Of a stretch of DNA of 64,000 nucleotides, positions 44,901 through 54,517 are shown piece by piece. Within the stretch, counting starts at the first letter, position 1. The number at the start of each line of letters is the position of its first letter. The stretch is from Photorhabdus thracensis (lineage in GTDB: Bacteria; Pseudomonadota; Gammaproteobacteria; Enterobacterales; Enterobacteriaceae). The translations under genes and the position numbers were made by a program. The notes under the pieces are model-generated. The model did no database searches and was not told the DNA's origin. It worked only from the letters and a program-made list of their open reading frames with translations. Location: contig NZ_CP011104.1 of the NCBI RefSeq assembly GCF_001010285.1, positions 5,022,001 to 5,086,000 of the forward strand. The letters run 5' to 3'.

Positions 44901-45150
44901 GCCTTATTTACCTCATAAGCTATATCAGTAGAAAGAAAACAGTGGTCGACATTTATCCAACCACAATTTAGAAATACCCTTATAAGTTTTGAAAATCAAG
45001 TCAAGAAATTCATATTAATGTAATATTTGTTATATCCGTACAAAAGAATCTATAACAGGCTAATAATAAAGAGAAATTTTTATCTTGCTGATAATAATTA
45101 TTTATCTTCTCCGGGCGCAAAAGGCTTTAACACCCGGAGAATGACAGAGG
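44901..45150. promoter_or_regulatory. rmf upstream region
   Basis: AT-rich 250-bp gap between the pqiC stop and rmf start; it should contain the growth-phase-controlled rmf promoter and the pqi transcript end. A GC hairpin (CTCCGGG-type arm at 45110 with CCCGGAG at 45133) just beyond the pqiC stop is a likely terminator of the pqi operon. Confidence 0.45.
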
Positions 45151-45714
45151 TTAAGATTGGGAGATGAGTTGATTGGCAATAGCCTGCGCTAATTGGCTCC
45201 ATCCTTTTGCTAATGTGCGAACTAAATCATCGTAACCATCTTCTTCCTGTTTTAGCTCCAGATTAAAAGGCTGTTTAACAACGCTCCCCTGATGGGTTAA
45301 TGTCCAGTAACCTTGCAGAATCACCTTACCATCATAACGACCATGAAAACGGGTAACTGTCACATTCAAAGAATCCGGCTTATTAACCAATGGTTGGGCA
45401 GAAACCAAACGTCGGGGCAACGCCACGGTTAATTCAGCTACCAGCACTTGTTGTAATTGTTGGTCCAGTGGACTGGCCCATAAATGATTCACTGCACTAA
45501 TATAACTGACATCACTGCTTTGATATACCACACCGGAGGATGACAGATAATCGGATAACATAACCCGTTGTACCCATAACTGACGATCATGCTGTACAGC
45601 AGCACTCTTTTGTGGTGTTACTTCTACTACCGGCAATTGGTAATACGTTTTTTCCGGCTGACTACTACAAGCAGAAATAAGAATCACTAAGATTAACGCC
45701 AATATTCTCATCAT
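45151..45714 (-). CDS. pqiC: Outer-membrane lipoprotein PqiC
   Basis: Lipoprotein partner of the PqiAB intermembrane lipid-transport bridge. The 187-residue precursor has a signal peptide with lipobox LISAC (Cys about residue 16) and an ABC-type auxiliary (DUF330) domain (TYYQLPVVEV, QLWVQRVMLSDYLSSSGVVYQSSD, HLWASPLDQQL). Its start overlaps the pqiB stop (ATGA), so the two are translationally coupled. Residues after the Cys (SSQ) suggest sorting to the outer membrane. Confidence 0.93.
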   Translation of the reverse strand: MMRILALILVILISACSSQPEKTYYQLPVVEVTPQKSAAVQHDRQLWVQRVMLSDYLSSSGVVYQSSDVSYISAVNHLWASPLDQQLQQVLVAELTVALPRRLVSAQPLVNKPDSLNVTVTRFHGRYDGKVILQGYWTLTHQGSVVKQPFNLELKQEEDGYDDLVRTLAKGWSQLAQAIANQLISQS

Positions 45715-47360
45715 TTTTTAGCCTTCTTCGGTTCTGGATCTTCAATTGGTTTAGCCTCAAAAACTAACGCATTACTCTTATTATTCAGTGTCTTCAGCAC
45801 GGGACGAAGCTCACTCAATACTTGATCCAGTCTCTGCATATTATCCAGCATCTTGTTATAAACCGGTGAGCCAGGCTGGAAACCTTGCATACTGCGGTTA
45901 AACTCCTGCAATGTCTTCTGTATATCTTTCGGCAGCTCTTTCGTTTCAGGATTTGCCAGCACTTTATTCAATTCATCAAGGGTCTTTTGCGCTTTTCTGA
46001 TCGCCTTCTGGCTCTCTTCCAGAGTACGGATAGCCTGATTAAACATCGGTTCAACCGGCATATTATTAATTTTATCCAGCGCTGAAATGACTTTATGCTG
46101 AATCTGAGCAAGGCCACCACTGATTGTCGGTAATAACGGATAACCTGCGATCTCATACGGTCCAGCCCACCCTTTTTCATTCGGATAAAAATCCAAATCA
46201 ATAAACAGAGCGCCAGTCAACAAGTTACCTGATTTGAGAGAAGCCCGCAGGCCACGTTTAGTTATGCTGTTCAGTTCTTTCTCAACATCAAACCCTTCTC
46301 CCAACTCTTTCTCAAAGCGTCCTGGTTCAATAGAGATAAGTACCGGAATACGAAAATCGTTATCCATACGCTGTATCATCCCTTCCGAATAGAACGGTAC
46401 CTTTGCCACCGTCCCCAGACGAATCCCGCGAAACTCCACTGGCGCCCCCGGTTGTAACCCACGAACGGAATCAGAGAAGAGCAACAGATAATCTTTATGT
46501 TCGGTATATAAAGAATCCTGAATGCTTTTTTTATTATCGAAAAGTTTGTAAGTGGTCTTTTCTTTAACCGGTCCCCCCAGTTCCCAACCTTTAGGTACAT
46601 CAAAGCTCACACCACCACCAAACAGAGTTGATAGCGAAGCCATGTCAACACGCACCCCTTGGGAAGACAGATCCACCGTGATACCACTTTCTTTCCAAAA
46701 ACGGACATTAGTTGTCAGCAATCCGTCATAAGGTGCATTAATAAACAACTGGTATCGCATCAGGTGGGATTTTGGTTCAAACTCGCTGATTTCAACAGAG
46801 CCAACCCGATAGCCCCGAAACAACACTGGATCTCCCGGATTGAGCTGACCCGCTTTATCACTGATCAGTATTACACGGATACCTTTTGCGTCAGGTGAAG
46901 CCAATGGCGGTGAATCCAACAAATTAAATTTATCTTCTTCATCACCCAGTGTTCCCGGTTGAAGTTCAATAAAAGCCCCGGACAGAAGAGTACCAAGACC
47001 AGATATGCCATCACGGCCAATCTGCGGTTTCACCACCCAAAAGGCACTATCACTGTGTAATAGGGTTTCCATACCATCATGCAGCCGGGCCTTGATAATA
47101 ACCTGGCTAAGATTATCACTCAGCATGACCCTCTCAACCACGCCAACATCCACACTGCGGCTCTTAATTTTAGTTTTACCTGCTTCAATTCCTTCTGCGT
47201 TGGAAGTAATCAGCGTCACTTCCGGCCCTTGGTGGCTGAAATGGTAAAATAATATCCAGGCACCAATAAGCACCGTCACAATCGGCACAATCCAGACTGG
47301 CGACCAACTTTTAATTTTATCGATTCTGGCCTGACTGTGGTCTTCAACTTTATCCGTCAC
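45711..47360 (-). CDS. pqiB: Intermembrane transport protein PqiB (MCE family)
   Basis: Periplasm-spanning MCE protein that forms a channel for phospholipids between the membranes. The 549 residues contain one N-terminal membrane helix (SPVWIVPIVTVLIGAWILFYHF), three MCE domains (starting about 45, 160 and 285: GPEVTLITSNAEGIEAG, AKGIRVILISDKAGQLNPGDPVLFRG, KDYLLLFSDSVRGLQPGAPVEFRG) and a long C-terminal coiled coil (KINNMPVEPMF onward) that makes the needle. Length agrees with Escherichia coli PqiB (546). Operon pqiA-pqiB-pqiC. Confidence 0.95.
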   Translation of the reverse strand: MTDKVEDHSQARIDKIKSWSPVWIVPIVTVLIGAWILFYHFSHQGPEVTLITSNAEGIEAGKTKIKSRSVDVGVVERVMLSDNLSQVIIKARLHDGMETLLHSDSAFWVVKPQIGRDGISGLGTLLSGAFIELQPGTLGDEEDKFNLLDSPPLASPDAKGIRVILISDKAGQLNPGDPVLFRGYRVGSVEISEFEPKSHLMRYQLFINAPYDGLLTTNVRFWKESGITVDLSSQGVRVDMASLSTLFGGGVSFDVPKGWELGGPVKEKTTYKLFDNKKSIQDSLYTEHKDYLLLFSDSVRGLQPGAPVEFRGIRLGTVAKVPFYSEGMIQRMDNDFRIPVLISIEPGRFEKELGEGFDVEKELNSITKRGLRASLKSGNLLTGALFIDLDFYPNEKGWAGPYEIAGYPLLPTISGGLAQIQHKVISALDKINNMPVEPMFNQAIRTLEESQKAIRKAQKTLDELNKVLANPETKELPKDIQKTLQEFNRSMQGFQPGSPVYNKMLDNMQRLDQVLSELRPVLKTLNNKSNALVFEAKPIEDPEPKKAKK

Positions 47361-47380
47361 TTTGACACTCCTTCATTGCC

Positions 47381-48628
47381 TTATAACGAATGTTTAACGT
47401 TGGTTCTATCCCAAATTAAACGAGGATCAAATGTAATTGCCGCAAACATAGTCAAGATCACAACTAAAGCAAAAATCACCGCCCCCATAGCAGGGTAGAC
47501 ACTCATCAATTTCCCCATACGCACCAGTGATGACAATATTGCAATAACAAATACATCAATCATTGACCAGCGGCCAACAAATTCCACAATTTCATAAATA
47601 AAGTGCATCTGTGCGGAATCCCGTTTACCGTGGCCTTTGGCATCCCAACACAACCAGCCAATCGCCAGCATTTTCAATGACGGCACCATAATACTGGCGA
47701 TAAAAATGATTAAAGCTACCGGATATGAACCGACACTCCACAGTAATATCACCCCAGCAATAATCGTGGAATCACTCTGATTGCCGAGCGATTCGGTCAC
47801 CATCATTGGCATGACATTAGCGGGAATATAAAACATTAAAGCCGTAACCAGCAGTGCCATTGTCCATTGCAGACTGTTACGCCGACGGGCATGTCCCCGG
47901 GTATGACAGCGTGAACACACCAGCTGGTCCACCGGTAAAATAGCCGTACAACACTGACATAGCCGTACACCCTGCACCAAACCCGATTTCCCAGCCTGTA
48001 ACGGTATATCTACTTTAAGCGCGGGCACAATCTGGTTCCATAACCAGTGGCGATCCAAGCACTGAAATGCCCTCACCTGGAGAAGACAAAACAGGCAATA
48101 TGGCAGAAAACTTACACCTAACTCAATATCACCATAAGCCATTAATTTGACGAAGCTGACTAATACCCCTGCCAGAAAGATTTCAACCATACACCAGTTT
48201 TTCATCTGAAATAGCACCCGGGCCAGCCAAACTCTTATCTTCTGAGAAATAACAACGCCCTGGCACAACAGGATAACCGCTACCATACAAAATGCAGGCA
48301 CCAGCTGAACACAGAGCAGAAAAAATGTTCCTATACTGGCGTAATCTTCATTGAACAGTACCTGTGGGATTTGAGATAAGGTAATTTCGCTGCCAATTCC
48401 TGCCACATTCATGCGAACAAACGGAAATAAGCAAGCAATCAACAGCATAAATAATGCACTGATTGCATAACCCGTTGGTTGATGTTTAGGTTCCTTCCAC
48501 CATGTGACTAACGTTGTTTTACAACGAGGACAAACCGCCTTCGTTCCCTGAATCCATTCTGGCAATACCACCAGCAAATCACATTGAGGGCACAATACCA
48601 TGTCATGATGATGGTTATTGGAACACAA
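47381..48628 (-). CDS. pqiA: Inner-membrane protein PqiA
   Basis: Integral membrane component of the Pqi lipid-transport system, 415 residues. Two PqiA domains, each with four membrane helices and a preceding zinc ribbon: CPQCDLLVVLPEWIQGTKAVCPRC near residue 13 and CQCCTAILPVDQLVCSRC near 225. The second domain has NVMPMMVTESLGNQSDSTIIAGVILLW. It is the first gene of pqiABC; pqiB follows after 20 bp. The operon is induced by superoxide-generating agents in Escherichia coli; no SoxS site was identified here. Confidence 0.95.
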   Translation of the reverse strand: MCSNNHHHDMVLCPQCDLLVVLPEWIQGTKAVCPRCKTTLVTWWKEPKHQPTGYAISALFMLLIACLFPFVRMNVAGIGSEITLSQIPQVLFNEDYASIGTFFLLCVQLVPAFCMVAVILLCQGVVISQKIRVWLARVLFQMKNWCMVEIFLAGVLVSFVKLMAYGDIELGVSFLPYCLFCLLQVRAFQCLDRHWLWNQIVPALKVDIPLQAGKSGLVQGVRLCQCCTAILPVDQLVCSRCHTRGHARRRNSLQWTMALLVTALMFYIPANVMPMMVTESLGNQSDSTIIAGVILLWSVGSYPVALIIFIASIMVPSLKMLAIGWLCWDAKGHGKRDSAQMHFIYEIVEFVGRWSMIDVFVIAILSSLVRMGKLMSVYPAMGAVIFALVVILTMFAAITFDPRLIWDRTNVKHSL

Positions 48629-48715
48629 GGTCTTTCTCCTGTAAGGAAACCGGGAATATCCGCAGAATCATACTCAGAGTGATCTACGGAATAATTCCGC
48701 TAAATATGATGATTA

Positions 48716-50626
48716 TTAGCCGTTTTTCAATGTTTCCAATTCCTGCCAGCGATCAAAAGCAGCTTCTAATGCTTGCTCTCTTTCAGACAATTTTGTCAAT
48801 ATTTTCTTGGTCTCTGCATGAGGTTGACTAAAAAACTCAGTATCACTCACTTGAGATTGTAATTGGTCAATCTCTTCTTCCAATTTCTCCAACAATGACG
48901 GTAATTGCTCTAATTCACGCAACAAATGGTGACTCATTTTGTTACCAGTACGTTTTGGTGACTCTTTAACCTTCTCTGCTTTAACTTCAGCCTGAAGTTT
49001 TTTCTCACTCTGCTGGCGCAGTGATACAGTCTGCGCACGCTGTTGCTGAGCATCGTAATAACCACCAACATAGTTTTTAATCACGCCATTGCCTTCAAAA
49101 ATCCAGCATTCAGTCACTGAGTTATCAACAAACTGACGATCATGGCTGACCAGCAATACTGTACCTTTATAACTGTCCACCAGCTCTTCCAGCAATTCCA
49201 GTGTTTCCACATCCAAATCGTTGGTTGGTTCATCAAGCACCAGCAGATTACTGGGTTTCAGGAACAAACGCGCCAGTAACAAACGGTTCCTCTCTCCACC
49301 GGAAAGCGCTTTAACCGGCGTCATCGCCCGTTTAGGGTGAAACAGAAAATCCTGCAAATAACCCAGAATATGACGAGAACGGCCGTTAACCATCACTTCC
49401 TGCTTACCTTCAGCCAGGTTGTCCATCACCGTTTTTTCAGGATCAAGCGCTGCACGATGCTGATCAAAATAAGCAATCTCCAGCTTAGTACCACAATGAA
49501 CGCGGCCGCTATCGGGTTGCAGATCGCCCTGCATCAATTTCAGTAAAGTTGTTTTACCGCAGCCATTTGGCCCCACCAGTGCAATTTTATCCCCACGCTG
49601 AATCTGAGCACTAAAATGACTGACCAGTTTCCTGTCACCAATCTGATAATTAACATTTTCCAGTTCAAATATAATCTTACCGGAACGACTTGCTTCTTCC
49701 ATCTGTACTTTAGCTGTTCCCATCACCTCACGACGTTGGGAACGCTCAACACGTAATGCTTTCAACGCCCTGACGCGCCCTTCATTGCGGGTCCGGCGCG
49801 CTTTAATCCCCTGGCGAATCCACACTTCTTCCTGCGCCAATCTGCGATCAAATTCGGCGTTCTGCATTTCTTCCACACGCAACGCTTCTTCTTTGCCTTC
49901 AAGAAACTTGTCGTAATTACCCGGCCATGAAACCAATTTACCGCGATCCAAATCAACAATACGGGTTGCCATATTGCGAATAAACGAACGGTCATGGGAG
50001 ATAAAAACAATACTGCCTTGAAAATCTTTCAGGAAATTTTCCAGCCATTCAATGGTATCAATATCCAGATGGTTGGTTGGCTCATCAAGAAACAAGACTT
50101 TTGGTGAACTGACCAGCGCCCTTCCCAATGCCGCCTTACGCAACCAGCCACCAGAAAGAGCAGAGAGTTTCTCTTCAGCAGGTAAAGAGAGCTGTTTCAA
50201 CACGTCATTAATACGACTGTCCAGTGACCATAATCCACGGATATCCAGCACTTCCTGCAATTCCGCCAAACGGTTGAGGTTCTTCTCACTTGGATCATGC
50301 TCCACCAAACGGGAAACCTGATGGAAAGATTTAATGTATTCCGCCTGTTCCTGAACACCTTCGGCAATAAAATCAAAAACAGTCCCTTCTACATCACGGG
50401 GAGGATCCTGTTGTAACCGGGAAACGATCAGATCCTGTTCATAAATAACCTGGCCGTCATCCAGCGGTTGTTCTTTCGCTAATACCCGCAACAAAGTCGA
50501 TTTTCCGGCGCCGTTACGGCCAACCAGACAAACCCTTTCATTTTCTTCTATATGCAATTCTGCATTATCAAGTAACGGCGCATCACTGAACGACAACCAT
50601 GCACCGGATAAATTGATTAATGACAT
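48716..50626 (-). CDS. uup: ABC-F ATPase Uup
   Basis: Cytosolic ABC-F protein acting on ribosomes and possibly branched DNA; affects precise transposon excision. Two ATP-binding domains: Walker A GRNGAGKSTLLR (about 36) and GPNGCGKTTLLKL (about 352), signatures LSGGWLRKAALGRAL and LSGGERNRLLLARLF, Walker B VLFLDEPTNHLD and LLVLDEPTNDLD. The linker between them is the ABC-F P-site-type segment, and the last 80 residues form the DNA-binding coiled coil (LLRELEQLPSLLEKLEEEIDQL). 636 residues, as expected. Follows rlmL after 5 bp. Confidence 0.96.
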   Translation of the reverse strand: MSLINLSGAWLSFSDAPLLDNAELHIEENERVCLVGRNGAGKSTLLRVLAKEQPLDDGQVIYEQDLIVSRLQQDPPRDVEGTVFDFIAEGVQEQAEYIKSFHQVSRLVEHDPSEKNLNRLAELQEVLDIRGLWSLDSRINDVLKQLSLPAEEKLSALSGGWLRKAALGRALVSSPKVLFLDEPTNHLDIDTIEWLENFLKDFQGSIVFISHDRSFIRNMATRIVDLDRGKLVSWPGNYDKFLEGKEEALRVEEMQNAEFDRRLAQEEVWIRQGIKARRTRNEGRVRALKALRVERSQRREVMGTAKVQMEEASRSGKIIFELENVNYQIGDRKLVSHFSAQIQRGDKIALVGPNGCGKTTLLKLMQGDLQPDSGRVHCGTKLEIAYFDQHRAALDPEKTVMDNLAEGKQEVMVNGRSRHILGYLQDFLFHPKRAMTPVKALSGGERNRLLLARLFLKPSNLLVLDEPTNDLDVETLELLEELVDSYKGTVLLVSHDRQFVDNSVTECWIFEGNGVIKNYVGGYYDAQQQRAQTVSLRQQSEKKLQAEVKAEKVKESPKRTGNKMSHHLLRELEQLPSLLEKLEEEIDQLQSQVSDTEFFSQPHAETKKILTKLSEREQALEAAFDRWQELETLKNG

Positions 50627-50631
50627 AGTAA

Positions 50632-52749
50632 TTATTTTTCCTCACCAGCATGACGTAATAGCCAGCAGTTATGAATCTGACGGTTACGGGCAAAATCCTG
50701 CGACTGGGTTTTGCTGGTGATCTCTTCCACCACCAGGCCAATTTTTTCCAGCTCAGAAAAATCCATTTTAAAACCGCGTTTATTGTTGGAGAACATCAGA
50801 GTTCCACCACGACGCAACAGGCGCTTAAGCTGTTTCATCAACATGATATGGTCGCGTTGTACATCAAACGTATCTTCCATCCGTTTAGAATTGGAGAAAG
50901 TTGGCGGATCGATAAAAATCAAATCAAATTGTTCATGGGTCTGTGCCAACCAAGCGAGACAATCAGCCTGAATTAACCGGTGTTGACGTCCGGTCAACCC
51001 ATTGGCCTGTAAGTTCCGTTCAGCCCACTCAAGATAAGTACGGGACATATCTACTGTCGTCGTTGAACGCGCGCCTCCCAGCCCAGTATGTACCGTTGCT
51101 GATCCGGTATAAGCGAACAGATTCAAAAAATCTTTTCCTTCACTCATTTCACCCAGCATTTTCCGGGCAATACGATGATCAAGGAACAGGCCCGTGTCCA
51201 AATAATCAGCCAGGTTGACCCAAAACTTTGTGCCATACTCATTTACCAGAAAGAATTCTTGTTTCTCTGCTATTTTCTCATACTGGCTTTTGCCCTTCTG
51301 GCGCTGACGGGTTTTAAGCACTAACTGATTTGATGAAAGCCCAAGAACCTGCATTGTTGCACTGATAACATCGAATAAACGCTGACGTGCTTTATTGGCA
51401 TCAACACTTTTCGGTGGAGCATACTCCTGGATCACCACTTTATCCGCGTAACGGTCGACAGCAACGTTATATTCCGGTAAATCGGCATCATACAGACGAT
51501 AGCAATCAATGCCTTGCTGTTTCGCCCATTTAGTGAATTTCTTTTCATTTTTGCGAAGACGGTTGGCATAATCTTCCGCCATATCCATCTCTGATGAGTG
51601 AGGTTTATCTGACAGTTGATAGTTTTTCTGTACGCAATCCAGTGGGCCATTTTTGGCTTTAAATTCACGTTCAGCCCGTAATTGCAAGCAACTTAACAAT
51701 TCAGGCGACGCACTGAATAGAGAGAGGCGCCAACCAGGGAAGCGGCTTTTCATCACCCGGCCAAATAAACTGTGCAGTGCAACCAATGCCGGCTCACTTT
51801 CCAGACGCTCACCATAGGGTGGATTACTTAATACTGTTCCCACCGGTCCTTCCGGTAACGGGTTTTCCAAACGGCTTGCATCACCTTGCTGGAAAGTTAT
51901 CAACTGTGCAACACCTGCTCTGCGGGCATTGGATCGCGCCATATCCAGTACTCTGCGATCAATATCAGAACCAACAAAACGGGCATTTGTCTCTTGAAGG
52001 CCTTTACGGAAACGGATCTGTGCTTCCGCAGTGACTTCACGCCATATTTCTTCATCATGTTTCAACCAAGCGGTAAAACCCCAATGATCACGATGCAACC
52101 CTGGCGCCCGATCAGTCGCCATCATTGCCGCTTCAATCAATAATGTGCCTGAACCACACATGGGATCGACCATTGGAGTATCAACCTGCCAACCTGAGCG
52201 CAGGATAATAGCGGCCGCCAGATTTTCTTTCAGCGGGGCCTGACCGGCAAGATCGCGGTAACCGCGGATATGCAGGCCTTCACCACTCAAATCCAGCGCA
52301 ACACTGGCTTTTTCTTTATTCAGGAAAACATTAATACGGATATCCGGCTGCTGCTTTGCCACATTTGGACGCTGATCCAGCTTACGAATAAAACTATCAA
52401 CAATGGCGTCTTTAACTCTGAGCGCGCCATATTGGGTATTCCGTATCTCTTCATTTGTGCCACTGAAATGCACAGAGAAAGTGCTGTCTACAGAGAAAAC
52501 CTGGCTCCAATCAATAGACTGAACCCCAAGATAAAGATCTAAATCGCTGTAAATATTAAATTCGTTTAGCGGTAATAAAATGCGTGACGCCAGCCTGCTC
52601 CACATCAGACTTTTATACATCACGCTGTCATCACCTTGAAAATGAACCCCTCCCTGCACAATTTTGCATGATTGTGCACCCAGCATTTCCAGTTCGTTCT
52701 TTAAAAGTTCTTCTAATCCGCGCGCCGTGCTGGCAAACAGAGAGTTCAT
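50632..52749 (-). CDS. rlmL: 23S rRNA methyltransferase RlmKL
   Basis: Dual enzyme: the N-terminal half makes m2G2445 and the C-terminal half m7G2069 of 23S rRNA. The 705 residues begin [20 protein letters not shown], followed by a THUMP domain (about 45-155), the RlmL methyltransferase with SNPPYGERL (about 310) and the RlmK domain with [16 protein letters not shown] and [12 protein letters not shown] near 625. Start set at the ATG at 52749 because its product matches the family N-terminus; an upstream in-frame codon would add five residues. Probably co-transcribed with uup. Confidence 0.95.
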   Translation of the reverse strand: MNSLFASTARGLEELLKNELEMLGAQSCKIVQGGVHFQGDDSVMYKSLMWSRLASRILLPLNEFNIYSDLDLYLGVQSIDWSQVFSVDSTFSVHFSGTNEEIRNTQYGALRVKDAIVDSFIRKLDQRPNVAKQQPDIRINVFLNKEKASVALDLSGEGLHIRGYRDLAGQAPLKENLAAAIILRSGWQVDTPMVDPMCGSGTLLIEAAMMATDRAPGLHRDHWGFTAWLKHDEEIWREVTAEAQIRFRKGLQETNARFVGSDIDRRVLDMARSNARRAGVAQLITFQQGDASRLENPLPEGPVGTVLSNPPYGERLESEPALVALHSLFGRVMKSRFPGWRLSLFSASPELLSCLQLRAEREFKAKNGPLDCVQKNYQLSDKPHSSEMDMAEDYANRLRKNEKKFTKWAKQQGIDCYRLYDADLPEYNVAVDRYADKVVIQEYAPPKSVDANKARQRLFDVISATMQVLGLSSNQLVLKTRQRQKGKSQYEKIAEKQEFFLVNEYGTKFWVNLADYLDTGLFLDHRIARKMLGEMSEGKDFLNLFAYTGSATVHTGLGGARSTTTVDMSRTYLEWAERNLQANGLTGRQHRLIQADCLAWLAQTHEQFDLIFIDPPTFSNSKRMEDTFDVQRDHIMLMKQLKRLLRRGGTLMFSNNKRGFKMDFSELEKIGLVVEEITSKTQSQDFARNRQIHNCWLLRHAGEEK

Positions 52750-52993
52750 ATTGCATATCACCAAAAAGAAAATTGTTACGCATTATAGCTAATCTGGGTG
52801 ACATGTCATAAAGTTGCGCGTGTAAAAATGTTTCCCGAACTACATACATAATTCCCTGAAAAAATCGAGCACGATGATTATTACTATAATGAATTAATTA
52901 TTACCATAACGAATTTATAACTACTGTCATAAAATGATTACACTCTAACAGGAGCTAACGCAACTCAATCAAAACAGTATGAAGGAGCAAGTT
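52750..52993. promoter_or_regulatory. Upstream region of the first glycosyltransferase gene
   Basis: The final 110 bp closely resemble the region before the second glycosyltransferase (54405-54517), including ATTAATTATTA, CATAAAATGATTAC, AGGAGCTAAC and AATCAAAACAGTA. The duplication therefore included the promoter and leader, and the two genes may be expressed separately. Confidence 0.55.
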
Positions 52994-54277
52994 ATGGCAC
53001 GTATTGTCATTGCAGCGGTCGCAACACCCGGACATGTCTATCCGATGTTAAAGATCGCTCAATCACTGATAGCACAAGGACACCAAGTAACCGTATTCAC
53101 CGGCGCATTATTTCGCCAACAAACAGAAGCTTTAAGTGCACAATTTGTCCCTTTTGATGAGCAGGTAGACTTTGATTACCGTCATTTAGAACAACATTTC
53201 CCCGACCGTGCACAGCTTCCGCCAGGAAATGTACAAATGGCACTGGCATTTAAAAATTTCTTCTCCGCCCCAATCCCACTTCTCGACCGTCAACTACGCC
53301 AGATTATCCGTGAACAACAGGCGGATCTGCTTATAGCCGAGAACTGCTTTTACGGCATATTGCCACTGCTGCAAGAAGAAAAGGCCCATCGTATTCCAGT
53401 TCTCACCATTGGCATAACGCCTCTGGCTTACTCTTCGAAAGATTCAATTTTCTGGGGACCACGTATCCCACCCGCAGTACTACCGCCAGAATTGACACAT
53501 GAACAATTAGTGGATGAAGAAAACCGACAGCTGATAACCGAAGTGCAGGATAGCTTCAATGCCGCATTAATTCAGTCCGGGTACTCTACATTAACCCGAT
53601 CTTTCAACGATGAAGTCATTTTCGGCTCTGATCGCTTTTTGCAACTATCAACCCTGGCTTTTGAATACCCACGAAAAGGATTACCTGATACAGTCCATTT
53701 TATTGGCCCACTCCCCAACCCTGCACAGACAACAGAATCACCTCAATTATGGGAAGAAGATGATCCACGGCCATTGGTTATAGTCACTCAGGGCACCATT
53801 TCCAATACAGATCTCAATCAGTTGATTTTCCCCACATTGCATGCACTGGCTAAATTACCTGTACGTGTATTGGCAACCACCGGTGGCAGATCGGTAGAAA
53901 TACTGAGTAAAGATCTACCTGAAAACGTGCGCGTCGAAGAATTTATTTCATTTGAGCACTGGCTGCCGAAAGCTTCATTGCTGATATCCAACGGGGGCTA
54001 CGGAACCATCAATTATGCTCTCAGCCACGGAACACCATTACTTATTGCCGATGCAGGAGAAGGCAAGCAGGAAGCAGCGTTTCGTGTTGTATGGGCTGGA
54101 TGCGGTACTAATCTGGATACAGCACATCCCACTGAATCTCAACTTAAGCAAACAGTGGAAAATATGCTGAGTACAGACTTGTTTAAACAACGTGCGCAAA
54201 TTGTCCAAAAAGATTACGCAAAACATGATGCATTAGCAGCAATATCCCGTCACGTAGAACAATTAATTCTCGAATAA
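52994..54277 (+). CDS. GT1-family glycosyltransferase, copy 1
   Basis: Transfers a sugar from a nucleotide sugar to a small, probably hydrophobic acceptor; acceptor unknown. The 427-residue protein has the GT-B pattern of the MGT/YjiC/CrtX group: N-terminal IVIAAVATPGHVYPMLKIAQSL with the GH acceptor-base region, and C-terminal nucleotide-binding segments VIVTQGTISN, RVEEFISFEHWLPKASLLISNGGYGTINYALSHGTPLLIADAGEGKQ. Start at the ATG at 52994, 7 bp after AAGGAG; an ATG at 52979 overlaps the ribosome site. Tandem with a very similar copy at 54518. In Photorhabdus such enzymes could modify secondary metabolites or inactivate antibiotics (inference). Confidence 0.88.
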   Translation: MARIVIAAVATPGHVYPMLKIAQSLIAQGHQVTVFTGALFRQQTEALSAQFVPFDEQVDFDYRHLEQHFPDRAQLPPGNVQMALAFKNFFSAPIPLLDRQLRQIIREQQADLLIAENCFYGILPLLQEEKAHRIPVLTIGITPLAYSSKDSIFWGPRIPPAVLPPELTHEQLVDEENRQLITEVQDSFNAALIQSGYSTLTRSFNDEVIFGSDRFLQLSTLAFEYPRKGLPDTVHFIGPLPNPAQTTESPQLWEEDDPRPLVIVTQGTISNTDLNQLIFPTLHALAKLPVRVLATTGGRSVEILSKDLPENVRVEEFISFEHWLPKASLLISNGGYGTINYALSHGTPLLIADAGEGKQEAAFRVVWAGCGTNLDTAHPTESQLKQTVENMLSTDLFKQRAQIVQKDYAKHDALAAISRHVEQLILE

Positions 54278-54309
54278 AACCAATTAACTAAACCCTAGAT
54301 ACCTTCTTC

Positions 54310-54355
54310 TTTCCTCTCCGTTTTGGTGCTAACGCAGACCGACAGGGAGAGGAAA
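54310..54355. other. Long-loop inverted repeat after glycosyltransferase copy 1
   Basis: TTTCCTCTCC pairs with GGAGAGGAAA (10 bp) around a 26-base loop, 32 bp after the stop; no T-run follows. Possibly a terminator remnant or mRNA-end hairpin. Confidence 0.4.
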
Positions 54356-54517
54356 TCGGCATATTTCATTACATCATAAAAAATAAATCAAAGTGATTAT
54401 TGTAATAATTAATTATTATTCCTGTAATTAATTTATAATAGTAGTCATAAAATAATCACCCCCTGAGTCAGGAGCTAACTAGCGTAATTAAATCAAAACA
54501 GTACAAAGGAGCAAATT